NCBI RefSeq assembly: GCF_910592395.1
Contig: NC_088313.1
Location: forward strand, 18,802,437 to 18,866,436
Reading direction: 5' to 3'
Origin: Lineus longissimus
Lineage: Eukaryota > Nemertea > Pilidiophora > Heteronemertea > Lineidae
Length of the DNA: 64,000 nt
Shown here one piece after another: positions 47,901 through 61,200 of the stretch. Position 1 is the stretch's first letter, and each line of letters opens with the position of its first letter. Under the pieces are notes generated by a model. It saw nothing but the letters and a program-made list of their open reading frames with translations. It did no database searches and was not told the origin of the DNA. Position numbers and translations under genes: made by a program.

Positions 47901-50900
47901 CGTCGCCAATGTTTTGGTGGTGTTTTACCTCAAGAAACATTCAGTAAGAAACGACAGAATGCACTTTTATCACTTCAGTGAGGAAAATGTCTTCGCTTAC
48001 GACATGGACTCGCCAGAAGTCACATTCGTACAGTATATAATTAAACGGCCATTAAGTCGATATCCGATTTGTATTTTAATAGCTCGGATTCTGCGTGCAA
48101 AAACTGATAAAAATTTGTCAAGGGGCGACAAAATCCTGTCACTTCGTGCAGAAGTTTCATTATCAATATCTGCTTCCAAAGAAGACATGTAAGATGCTAC
48201 ATATCTCATCCAAGATCGTGGCCCGTGCGGAACTGGTCCCGTCTTCCTCACCAATCACCCAATCGTCTGCGCGGCTCAAAATGATAGCAATCTCCTCCGC
48301 GGCACTCTAATACAGTGTTGTCACTTTTCGGCGTTCCACACCCATAAAACCCCGCTAGACTCGCTGGAAATGCCGATAGCGAAAGAGATAATGTCTAATG
48401 TTACTATAACGTATGTTACACGCTATTTTGAGACAAAAGTCACAAGGGGAGATGAATGCACTATTTTCGTCAGGTGTCGTGGTTGTGCAACGCCCAAGGG
48501 CGATCTGTACCCTTCCGCGACCTACAAATTTGATATCATCGGATGCGCATGCAATAGAAAATTTTAATAAGCAAATTGGTCCTCCAATAATGCGAGTGGA
48601 ATTGGTGATGTACGGGATGATGAAACTAAAAAGTGATGGCGAACCACCGGATTCTGTGGGCAGAGCTTCTAATAAGATGACAATAAGATGTCTGACCGCA
48701 AAATAAATTGCATCAAACGAGATTTTGCTCAGTAGCTTCAATGACACGTTAAGTTTTTCTGTTGTTTCGTTAAGCAATCGACTCGTTGAAAAGAAATGTT
48801 TATTGATGACAGAGCTGTAGGATGATCGTCTGCATCATAAAGAAACATGAAGAAATCAATATCATATCCAAAGTTAGCTCATCATGAATATAGATTGCAG
48901 AACAACCAACAATTGCATGAAATATAAATATGTTTGTGGAAGCGTTCTTGTTCAATTTCTTTCAGAATGACGTTAATCAGCGGAAAACCCAGATGTGCTC
49001 GGACACGGGACTGTCAAAGCAACTGAATCCTGCCATGTGCAGCAATAGGCATGGACGATGAGAAGTTTCGTATTCAAAAAGGAGACAAACAAAAGTATTG
49101 TCCAAAGAATTGTCAGCAGATTAAAAACAAAAGATATTTTGATCACATCATATCGCAAATATGTTGGAGTTCTTTTTTGTCGAGATGAAAATGATGTGCT
49201 CAGCACGTTGGGCAACATCTTCATACAAGAAAGGAGGGTGTCATGTCTCTTAAGTCCTTTCTGTTCTGACTTGGCTTCTCGCTATTATGGCTGCGGGAGG
49301 TGAATTCCACTTCTGACGAATAAGCCCTAGAAGTTCTACGTCTTGACTCGGTTATTTGTGTATATCTCCCCGCTGTGGAGCAACAATGTCCTCTCTCGCT
49401 GAGTGAGCTTTTGATAAGGCCAAAATTGCCTCAAGTAGAAGCTGTTATTTGGTTGTCGTGCGGTACTTAAACGCCACGCGTCCGGCGTTAGGTTGGTAGC
49501 AAGTGCTCAAAGCATTGCAAAGTCAACCAGCCGCATGCTCACTGGCATCGAACCAGACTCGGAAACCCGGCGTGTTCCAACCCCCCTGCAACAAATCCAA
49601 AACTTTTGTCTTTAATTTCTCCCCAAGAAACAACTGCGATTTGAACTTTAGTAATAGGACACCATCCCTCTTATTGTCTCGGCTGCCTTTTTCGGCGAGC
49701 ATATTTTCAAATGTTGATTATACCTGCAGGGCATGGAGTCTCTGTTAATGTTAACTAAACCAGCCCAGGGGCGTGATGGTGCCAATTTAACTATTCAACA
49801 AGGGGCGAATTTTACACCCCGAAGCTAATTAAAAGAAAATTTATCTTTTTATCTTTAAGAGTCATTGAAAAATCATTCAGCAATGGGGTGGCGAGATTCT
49901 CTTTTAGCTGTCTGCGCGTTGGTACGGCGTAATTTTTACTTTCCTCCCATGTTTGTATTCCGCCGTTTCTCTTGCCTGTAGGGACGGCCGTCCGTATACC
50001 TTGAGGTCTTATACTCTTCGAGTGGGAGACATAGGATCCATGCTGCTTTTTTATCCGAAAATTAGCTTCATATTGGTCAAGCAGTTTAGATATTTGCAGG
50101 GAGGTCTGGCAATACGCCCTGAGGTTTGAAGGCGAACGTTGGTTTCGACTTTTTTATTTCCAAATTAGGCTCATATCGGGCCAGCAACGACTGTATAAGC
50201 GATATCGGCGTGACTGGGAGGTCCATTCGTTAGCCCCGGGTCGGCATCTCAAATCCAGTATCGTGACTGCCAATGGCAAACATCGGGGTCGGTTTAACGG
50301 CAAGGTTGCCTAATTTCCTTTAAGTCAATGGTAAAGTGAATTGTACTTGTAATTTTGCTCAACGTAAAACACTCTAAAAAGATGTATCTTTACCGTATTT
50401 TGATTTGTTTCACCCTTCGAAGGAGAACGTTCTCTAGAAATTTGCACTTTCTGCATCATCCATTTCAAACCGTTCTGCCATTCTCGGCAGAACCGAATTA
50501 AGATGCTATGATCGAGGTCTTAGCGTTCGCATCAGTCGTCACGTATCCTTGTCTCACTTACAAGGCTTCTCATATCAGTAATCAGCTCGTTTGGTGATTC
50601 GCCACCACACTTAACGCTTTCAGGGTGAAAATCGCAAGTCGACAAGAACAAGACAGGAAACCATAGATTTGGGGAGTTGCTTGTAATGGTATGCATAAGA
50701 TATTTGCACCAACCCGTTTCTTCTAACTCCCTTAAATCGGATCAACTATAAAATAAACACGATGCGATGACTTTGTTCTCGAGCACATGGTTGACACGTC
50801 TTCGCGTCTTTGCAGTGACTACCGATGAATCTTTCAGAGCTGGGATAGAAGGCAATTATCGATATCCTAAACTTGAGTCTTTGGAAGCGGAGCGTAGAGC

Positions 50901-51870
50901 GGTAGGTCGAAAACGGGCTTCAATCTTGCAATAGACTTTCTACCCATGACAACTTGATCAGACTCATTTAACAATATTGGGCTTTCAGAGAATAGTGACG
51001 AAAAATGATATTCCCCGTTAACTGCAAAATGATATGCACTCACGCTACTGACCGAATCAAGTTTTCATATGGTTTTCTGCTCGAAGGTCGCAAAACAATA
51101 CTTAATTTGTTTTTAATTGTCAATTCCAGTATCAGCCGGCGAGGCAATCTTAGGATAATCCTTTAGCTGCAACCCCATGTCGGGCCGGACCTCTCGTTTA
51201 CCTCCTAATTAAACCCTCTCTCCCATCTAACGAAAGAATACCACCAACTTCCTTTAGAGTTTCCCATTGTTTTCACCCTGCGATCAGACAGTGGTTTTGC
51301 AGGTGGATCGCTGCTCCACCCCGAGGCTGCCCAAACCGAAATCCCGGCGAATAATTGTTATTTTTAATTTCTGAGCCTGGGTCTTGACATAGCTGCGTCC
51401 GATGTAGTGGCTCGCCGTGGGAAGTCCAGGCCATAGAAACGAGTTCTAATCGCCGCCAGAAGAGCCAAATCCCTCTTAGTCGCTTGCCTCTGTTTGTGGT
51501 GATATCTTGAAGAAAATTCCAGTGATATTCTACATTCTCTTTACTCACAGTCATTAGAAATCAATGAATTAGCCAATATGTGACTGCATTTTCGTGTCAG
51601 ATACTGACAAGAACATTGTTTTTCTCTTGGTAAAACATCAAATATCAGGTTTTTGGGTATCAGCCGACTGACGCCATCTCCATCTCCAACTTGATTTTGT
51701 TATTTTCCAGGGAATGATAATCCCCACAGATTACTTCAGTTTGTAAAGATCGGGTTCAGGGGTTTTCATCATGAAGATATAATAATAATCATGAAAATAT
51801 TAAACGTGTGTAGGCCTACATGAATGATTGGATAACAAAATAATTAAGAAAAAAAAGAGAAAAAAAATCT
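44977..51870. other. EPG5-glass intergenic region, left part
   Basis: No gene recognised. Contains a (GAATTT)-type simple repeat at 47604-47631. Several A/T homeodomain-like words stand out, for example CTAATTATTGCC near 47096-47107 and AGCTAATTAAAAG near 49824. The tract has fewer obvious transposons than the EPG5 introns. ORFs of 80-140 codons here (such as 48355-48777 minus) show no family similarity. Confidence 0.4.
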
Positions 51871-51950
51871 GCGGCAGATATACCGGGAGTCGAACCCGTG
51901 ACCACCCGAACCACAGTCAAACACACCAAACGCTGAACCGTCAAGGCGTT
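51871..51950 (-). repeat. tRNA-like sequence (tRNA pseudogene or SINE head)
   Basis: On the minus strand a perfect B box (GGTTCGACTCC) sits in a CGGG..CCCG T-stem about 45 nt after a weak A box (GGTTCAGCGTTTGG). A T8 pol III stop follows directly. The anticodon arm does not form cleanly, so it is not a functional tRNA by eye. Confidence 0.45.
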
Positions 51951-54900
51951 CATGTCGAGGTGGAGGTTTCTTTCGCCCCTTATATGCGATGAGGAACCGA
52001 GCCATGACTAGATGACATCCCTCTAATGCCATTTCGTCGCCATATTGAAAACGCGCCGCAATTGTGACAAGGTCGCGCAGGTGGCAGAGTGATTGGCCGA
52101 AATATTTCCGAGTATTCGTATATTTCGATAGCGTTACAGATTTTTCTCTATATATCGTATTTATATACCTTAGTGATATAAAACATTATGCATGTCTTAC
52201 GTCGCATTTTGACCACGAATCAGAAGTTGATTGGTTCGATCTCCTTGTCAGAATGTCAGAACTGTCGATGCTTTTTTGATATGTTTAAGTTTTCGTCACG
52301 AAAGGTATGACATCTCGAACTTTTGCTAATCATTGATAATCGTAAACGAAATCGATGTTATTGCCATTTTCCTTCCATTAGAAATGATGTGACGGACTTA
52401 TCAGGGAATCAGAGCCATGTCCCCTCCATCATCGGATCCGTTGGCCCATGATTACCCGGGGAGTCCTTGCCCTCGGGCATCCACGAAGTTGGGTCGGACC
52501 AGTCCTACACAAGTCCACCAATGTCCTCGAGACCCCCGAGGTTAGCCGCGGGCCCTATCACGCGACCACTGCCTAATCAGCTGGTTAACGCAGGCGGGAG
52601 AGGCGAGCCGGGGTTATGGCCAATGTTTCGCGAATATAGCGGAACAAGACATTGCCAAAATGTTGCCCATCCTGAAGACTTTGGATGGGCCTCCTTCAGA
52701 ATTCGTAAACATTGCATAATGATATGGCTAATCAGCGCTTGTGGAGAAAAAACGCCTCCAATCAGTGTTTTGCTAATGACTTTTGATAGGCCGCTCCTTC
52801 GTTCGGATGAAGATGTGGTATAAGCTTATACGCGAAAACGTTTTTTTTCTCTTTCATCCATCACCAGTAATTTGCATAATATCAGTGTGTCACAGTAAAT
52901 TTTTCGTGTAATCGTCGTTTGTGGCACAGCATTGTTTTGTACTATCGTATACAATAAAGTGTTCTTCTTACATTTGTTACCTGCATTTTCCTTCAGCAAC
53001 CGGTCGCCAGTTATGCAGTATCTTATTTTCCGGAAGACCCTTGACTAATTTTAGACACTGCCAGCCTTTTGGGCTTCCCGTCACCACTAGCTTCCACTCC
53101 TATTCCCCAATAATAGTCATTACAAATCTCTTCATTTATGCGGTCATAACATTGGTCCTATCATTGTCAAAACATTCATACGCCGCCCATCACTTCATAC
53201 GTATCAAATTAGCTCCTAGTTTAACCTATCCTGGATAAATCTCAGTAAAGTGGTGTCTGCGGCCTGACCTTACCCATCCAAAAGGCATGCTTTATTAAGA
53301 ATTACGTAAAACCAACAATGACGGACAATGGCGGAACATCCCGGAAAATTAGGCGATGATGTATGTGCGACAGCATCAATGGCGGGCGTCATGGCCGACA
53401 CGCATTCCATGGAATCACCAATTTATCTTGTGAATTATGCGAAATGAATTCCCTGAGTTGTGTCTGGTATTCTTTTGTATCGGAACAATGTTAAAGTGAC
53501 CCGAACTCAATGGATACTTTGGGAGATTTTGTCTCCTTTATCTTAAAGTGGATTTAACTCGAGCCGTGTTTGTTCTTGGTGAATGCGACTCGGCAGGAGT
53601 CTGGCAGTCGATCGTCCTCGTCACTTGCTAATTGTGTTACAATGAGAAAAGTTTATGTTGCATTTTATTGACGTGTGCGGCCCGTTCTCTGCTAAGAAAT
53701 CTATCCAAAACCATGAGATATGACGACAATGGTAATCCCATTAGCTAGCAATGCCAGATATATTGACTATTCTAAGACCCAGCGTTTCTTGTGCGTTGCC
53801 TGGCTTCAGTAGCAGTCGTCTGCTCCTGTTTGCCAACGCCACGCGACCAGTTGAATTGAAGATTTTGCCATTCATGGATCAAATCGTCTGAAGTTATAGT
53901 CTTGAACAAAAAATGATTACTAAAATTAATTTGTCAGAAATCCGCGGCGGCCTGCGAAGTCGATTTCACTCGGAGGCTAGGTTCATTAATTCATAGAAAA
54001 ACCTACAGGAATGCCTCTGAAATTGCTGGTAATTTCTCACAGGAAAGGTTGGGTTACGCCTTTATTTTGGCAAACATCGAGGGATGTATCGTTCATTCGA
54101 TTGTAAAGTCTTACTAATTATAAATAATGAATAAATTTATAGTCGCGGTGGTTCTTGTCCTTTGAATCTTTGAAATACCTTGCAATTTCACGGTAGCGAA
54201 GAATGTTGATAGTACCCCAAGTTAATTCTTGCTTTCATGAATTAGAGGGTAACGCATATGTTTCGGCTAATAGAGTTGTGTGAGATTCCTTGTTCCCGCC
54301 AGTGCCTGCCCATTGTCACAACCGATGGACTCCCCTCCCTCTGATGAGCCAACAAGTTTGTCGCCAAGGCATTGAGCGTAAACATCAGAATCGTGCAAGC
54401 GTGGTCGGCGTTTTAAGAGAGTTCAAGAAAACGATGCCAAATGCTGTCGTTGCTGGAAAAATATTTGGTAATGACCAATGCTGTTGATGAATGAAAAGCT
54501 AGAAAATGAAATACTAGACCGAAAAAAGCCGTTTTATTTTCGTGATTCTGGACGCAAACGCGAACTGCGATCATGCGAATATTTCGACTCTGATGCGTTG
54601 ACCATTGACCACGTGCGGAGTTGATTCGAGTCCAAACCGTCAACTGAAAATGACCAAACCCGCCAACCTTCGGCATCGCTAACATTTCTTGGTTTATGCT
54701 ATTGGCCTATATTTTACCAAGTGTCATCACGCCAACCATAGACCAACTGTCTCGGTGAAGAAATTGAATTTTGTTGTTCTATCTATATTCCTTTTCTGTT
54801 TTCACTTGCATTGCTACTTAGCCACAGGGAACTGGTGGTTCTTGTAGTGTTTAGGTGTATGTACATGTACAACCTTTATATGTCATATCAAAGATGAATC

Positions 54901-55233
54901 ACCATCAAAGATCTCTACAGTTTCACCACAAGGGTTTCTTCACCAACCTATAGTCACCACGCACATGGGCGTGGCTATGGACGAGGACAAGCCACAGCCT
55001 CTCTCAATAAGTAGCATTACGTCAGAGTAAGCAGCGAATCAGATGAAAACATCTTCCCATTAACCAATTGAATACTTTTCAAATCCGTATTGCCGTCTCC
55101 AAAAGTTGCTGCACACGCGTCTGACGATGGGTAGCCCGTCTTGTCTTGACGTCGCCCAAGGCGGGTGCTATTTTGTCGTTTTGATCGTGCGTTCTCTGCA
55201 GATTAGAGCCTGGTTAAGACAAGTTAAGGTAAC
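51951..55233. other. EPG5-glass intergenic region, right part (upstream of glass)
   Basis: No gene or clear transposon recognised. Its position directly upstream of a developmental regulator makes it a plausible location for enhancers, but no specific site is claimed. Confidence 0.35.
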
Positions 55234-55240
55234 TATTTAA
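55234..55240 (+). promoter_or_regulatory. TATA-like box of glass homolog
   Basis: TATTTAA lies 49 bp upstream of the ATG at 55289. A start about 30 bp downstream (near CTCGCACCAG, about 55260-55265) would give a 5' UTR of only about 25 nt. An upstream non-coding exon is an alternative. Confidence 0.3.
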
Positions 55241-55288
55241 GTGATGCGACTTCTCGGCTCGCACCAGAGTCCGTGCGATAGTGCAGCT

Positions 55289-58200
55289 ATGATGAAGTAT
55301 AAGGATCCCTTCTTTGACGAGGCGAGACTGGAGAGGTAAGAAAATCGTCCCATTTGTCAATTTCTCGACCCATTTTGTAATCTTGTAAAACAAATGTTCG
55401 TGTATCTTCGGATCTTTTTATCTCGCTTTTCTTTTTGGTGCTGGTGAAAGCATGACAAGGATATTGCTATATTAGCGTCATCATGACTTCAGACTTAATC
55501 ATGCCGAATTTTAATACTTGCCATCACATGCTAATAAGCCTATGCTTATTCACGACCATTTGAGAAGCCATTTGAGAATACATCTTCGTATCTGGCAAAA
55601 AATGCAGTTTGAATTTTTTATTATTTTCGCGGTTGATTATAACTTTATCGATAGTATCTACAAATTTGATCGAAGATGCTACTTAATTAGTGTAATTTGA
55701 AGTTATACAACTTTATCAGAAGCACGTCATGTGCAGATTGCTATCGCAATTTATGATGGCGGTGCAGTGCTTATCTCGGAGAAGCCTCTGAAGTCATCGG
55801 CGAAGGAGCGTTTCCTCACGTTGTATTAGTGATAGGTAAAGATATTACCAAAAGCTGCAATGATGTTGTTGCTGATGATGATGACGATGATGATGATGAA
55901 GTTGATGATGGTTCATCAGCTGTTATCTTTTTGGGTTTTTTATCGAGATGGGGAAACCTATGGAAGGACTAAGGTAATCAACTAAGGGAAGCCCCCAGTG
56001 AAATTAAGCAATTAGGGTTTCCTCAGCGTAATACAGAGTGTATAACAATCGGATACTATATATTTCATTATCTTCAGGATGGAGAGCAGTTATGTCCCAA
56101 ACAACCCCAACTATCCCGACCTGTTGCGGAGCAGTCCGTTCAAGGCAAGCGGCCAGGACTGCAGCCCTTTCAAACCAGGGACACAGGAGTACAACCCGTT
56201 TAAACCTGGAGGTCAAGATTATACCTCGAGGGGCGTCGATTACAATATGAACGGATTTTCACTAACAGCTTTGGATTTAGACCCTGTGCCAAATATTTTA
56301 CCGTTTTCATGCGGACCCACATACAAGTAAGTAACAAACATTTCTTTCCTAAATTTTATCAAAAAACGATCGGTGAGAAAGATTGAAAGATTCTTCTCCA
56401 TTTGGCAGCAAACCTATATTAACTGAGAATACAGCTGAATTAGAGAATGGAGTTATTTATTGATCCGAATGTGACAACATATATTCTTTTTCCTGCCTTT
56501 TTATTTTGAATATAAAAATAAAATAAAATAATCTAGCCTTCAATCAAATATGCGAGCATTGTACAATAATTTTTGATATATCATTACAATCTAACTTCTG
56601 GGGAAGTGACAAATCGCCCGATATCAAGACAATTACGCATCTCCCACCCCGCGCGCCGTAAACTGAACTCCCACCTCACGCCTCGGATCACTCAAACGAC
56701 ACAAACATTCTTCAATCAAAAAGAAAAACGGGAAAAGATACGGCACCTCTTTGACAAATCTGTTAGTGAGTTGGCGTAAGTAATGATCCTAATGAGGACT
56801 CGCAAATTGAATCCAAGTTTTACTTTTTACTTTCTAGCATAAAAAACTTCTCTTCAACATGCCTATTGTGGCAGCAACCACTTCGAATAAACGGGATAAG
56901 TACATATGCATACTTGACAATTTGTATTTTGTTCATCATCTTGTTTTATATTATCATAATATTAGTTGGCTTATCGATCATCCATGGTTCAAATCATTTT
57001 TTGGAGTATAGGCCGAATTGATATAGCAATAGTTGGCATAATTATCATTCGCTTCTTTTCCCAAATACGTAGCATCAGCTTTGAGCTGATGCATCGTAAC
57101 ACCAATTCGCAACTTGGTCTGGCCTGACTCCCCTCCTCAGCATGTGGCTCTTTGGTTTGTCATTATGTTGTCATCCGGTTGTTAACACAATGACACAAAG
57201 ACTCTTGTGACAATATTGAAATTTAATAATTGGAGAGGTTCCATGTCGAGAGAGAGTGCCTTGGGGCGCGGGCCCGTCCGTGAAGCCAACCCAGCGCGAT
57301 CGTTCCGTCAGCTCGACTTCTTTTAAGATTCTGATATTTAATTGCAGCTTCCCAAGAAATAAGATTTTGTCCGTCATCAGATTACCTGCAGATCTACAAC
57401 TTTTTCATTGTAATTTGAATTTATTAATACATACTATAGACTGTACTCGTATATGAATAAACCTCCAAAGTTTCTGAACAGGCTAAATGGTATCAGTGGC
57501 CAACCAAAGCATCCGTGATATAAACATGACGCGCCACAAACGGAAGTCACTTATTCCCGACACGTTCTTACATAAAACATGTGAAACCACACACAAAAAC
57601 AATAGAAAAGGAAACAGTTGATGGCGACCAATCACAAAAGGGACGCTGGTCACATTGTGAATATTATAATTAGCGATTCCGGCGATACCTCATCATGGTC
57701 ACTGTGCGAATATCTTAGTGACAGAACACGGATATCAAATTTCATTTAAACCGATGATTCGAATCCACTCCCACTCGCCTCGTACAATCATGACAATTGT
57801 TTATAAGTCCGATTTATATAAGCATTACAACAATGACATACCCGCATAATATCAGAATTGGAAAATAATTACGGGTGTCAAGTTCCAATCTTGCCCGGAG
57901 AAAAAAACGTATTCTTAAACCACACCCCATGCAGGTCCCGCCAGCAACTGACCGCACGCTTCTTTTTTTTAGCAATTCACACTTTTCCTCAGAAACCATA
58001 CAATATCATTTCTTAATATTTGTATTATTTCACAATACGGTATTCAATTATGATAATATTCTTTATTACTATTTGTGTGAATTCATAGTAGGATATTTCA
58101 TAATCTTCTAACTTGACAATAGCCGTATAGTTGGTATCCATCCGTTCTGTGACTGATTTGGGATAACCTTTTGATATGAAACCGCGACCACAGTATTCAG

Positions 58201-61200
58201 ATTGTCAAGTTGGCACTCGTGCTATCAAAAGAAACTTGCAAGAAAAAATGTCTTCACGCAAAGTCCGACAAAAAAGCTGATTCTGTATTCTGTCTAATTG
58301 GCAGACTTGTATTCTAATATTTGCGCAAAGGACCTGATCCCTCCTGATTATCGTGCGTTTTCTTTTTATCACTGACATGCGTATTTTCTTTAACGGCATG
58401 CGTATAGCTTTCTGATTGGCGTGCGCCCTTTCAAGGCAGTGTTGATGGGGGCTCGAACCGACATGGCAGCTCTCCTCACGGGCTAATGAGCCACTGATTT
58501 CCTCACCGTCCACATGATTTCCCCCATGATGGGGTGCCATATTGTCCCCCAGCAGATCCACGTGTCATCCTACTGTCCGCATTGTCAATATGACAAAACG
58601 ATACCGGACCAATTGGCTGGATAGTCGTTTGAAATGCATTAACTAATGACAGGGGATGTTTTGTTTCGACCACGGCGCATGCGGAGCCTGTTGTCCGTAA
58701 TCGGGCCCCTCAGTGGTTTCATCCAGGGCACTTGTCGGAGCGCACGGAGGGCTTTTAAGGCACGAAAATAGCTAACCACCGCCGTAATTGGCCTTGGTGC
58801 AAGTGACTCGGCCATTGAAGCTTAGCGGTGTGGTGATGAAGACCATGACGAGCAGATTATCAGATAATCATTGCTACAATCATCCCTAGTTATCCGGACA
58901 ATTAGCATTTATCTGCTAAATACTTATTTTTCTGATTGCTACTGTCATTTCTCCTGCGACCTTTCCTCTTGGTAGCCGTGTTACTTGATCATCTCAAAGA
59001 TGAAGCCGTTATGTCGACACTTGTAACAACTTATTTCGGACCTAACTCACTTGTTTTTCTTCGTCCCGGTGGTTGATGAGCTATTTCATTTCACAAACCT
59101 CAACCTTTCTGGAAACCAAGCGCTCGGTTTCCGTATTGAAGGTCGGCAAATTAGCTGGAGGCTCCGTGTCCGATGTCTTATCATTTCCCCCCCAACATTG
59201 GGTGTCAGATGATGCGACCCGGTATAACAACCGAACCCTTCCTTGCCCACCCTTCACACCATTTCAGACCCTCAGGACTCTGGACACAACACGTCCCTTG
59301 CGACCCCCGTAACCCCTTCCAACACCGTCTCACTTTAATTAGTTTAAGCCCGAGGAAAGCATCACAACCGTGCGCAAGGCAACAATTGCCTCGTTAATAT
59401 TTTTGGCCAAGAACCAGCCCTGTGTCCTGATTTCATGGTATCGAGTGGTCAGTGACAAAATGACATGGAGACCAAACGCCTGTCCGAAATACTCATCTCG
59501 TCAATTTCACAGTTCACGCCGGAGGAAACTGAAAAGAACTCGGGGAGTTTTGAGGTTTTGTACCTCCTCGGCATTTTGACACCGGAGATGAGAATCAGTG
59601 TCACGGACAAGATAACATTGTCCCCTTGACGCTGGCAGTTGATGCTGATTATGATGCACTTGTTGGAGTTTCCCGGGGCGGCTTTTTGACATGGACGCTT
59701 TGTCTCCTTTCTCAAGTATTGGAGTTAATCAAACCGATATGGCTTCTTAAGAAAATTCTATAACGAAGCTTCTATATAGATTCGACTTGAGTTGACACCG
59801 CGGAAGAACGTATTAGAAATTTTTTTTTGGCAATGGCGACTCTTTTTTTCGGGAACAAACTATAAATCGTTGATTGTTAATACTGTTGCTTCAACAAGAC
59901 ATTTCGATGTTGATAAGAATAATGGAAAATGATGAACACTACTCGGTCTTCGATAAAATCATAGATAGTGCGCAGAGGAGAGAAGCTGGTCTCAGCATTG
60001 AGGCATTATGTCCCCCGGCGCAAGGAAGGGACACCAATGTCCCCTCAGGTCTAACCTCGGGTGAGCTAAACCCAGTAAGGCACTGGTCAGTTAAAACTTT
60101 AATTTTAGGCTGAACGGCGGAAGTGTAAGGTATGCTTAACGACTCAATTATTTCTGTTGATGCAAATTCTAGATATCGTTGTGAACCGCCAACGGATTTG
60201 ATGCTGTTTGCAAATGTGATGCAATGGATTATGAAAAGCTTATCCAGCGGTTTTTAAACCATGACCAACGTCGAAATAGTTTTAAATGTGGTGTTCTCTT
60301 AATACAACACTCATATTTGACAACAGTCTTAGTCTTTCTTTCGGGTGTCATTCAGATGGTAAACCTCTCTGTAATCGCAGCAGCGTTATTCGATGACTGA
60401 AACCCCTTTGAGAAGAACAACAAATACCTCGAATCAGGTGGCTATGGTTTTCCCTTCCAATAATATTTGCAGATCAATGCCATTTCAACAAGTGTCCTGG
60501 ACAAACATAATTCGTTTCTTTTGCGTTAAACCTCCACTTCCTGGCTGCTTCCCAATCCAGGAAAATCATTTCCTTCTATTGCCTTTTATTACAATTAGAG
60601 TAAGCGATTGCTGCTATTGTTTCCCCTGATCTTTAGTTAAGCAATTGTTTTAAAATTTATCCTTCGGGCAGCGAAATGCTATGATAGGTTGCTTTTCCCA
60701 TAGGGTAGGCCTATAAACATGTAGTTTGTAGCGCGTCTTCAGGTTTGCTGATGGCTTTGGTTTCTTCAGTTGCTATGTTGGATTCGAGGTATTCCATCTG
60801 TGATCCGCGGGCTTGTGACCTTGTTCAGAGGTCAAATCACCTTCAAAGAATAAAGGTACTGAGTAAACGTGTCGTCTATCCATCGATACTAAAAATATCA
60901 TTTTTGTTTCCTTTACCGGTCACTGCTGAAATTAGCTCAAATGGACATGCAACTCAGGTGGTCATCCCACTTTCGTGTTACCTAACCTCTGAACATCTCA
61001 ACCAGAAAATATGCCCATAACGGCATGAAAACAGACCAATGAAAATAAAAATGGACATTAGCAGACGATCAGGGAGCGGTAAGTGAAACGAAGGAATGCA
61101 CTTCCCGAAGGGTAGAAAAATCATGACGTAATCAGTTTGCGAGAGAAATTATCCAGAATAACTTTTGGGCAAACACGGCGCGCTTCGTAGGTCACGTGAT

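Noticed and set aside
48355-48777. 140-codon minus-strand ORF in the EPG5-glass interval
   Set aside because: No recognisable motif and overlapping ORFs on the opposite strand; no exon signals.
51871-51950. Functional tRNA gene
   Set aside because: B box and terminator are good but the anticodon arm does not fold and the A box is weak; kept only as tRNA-like repeat.
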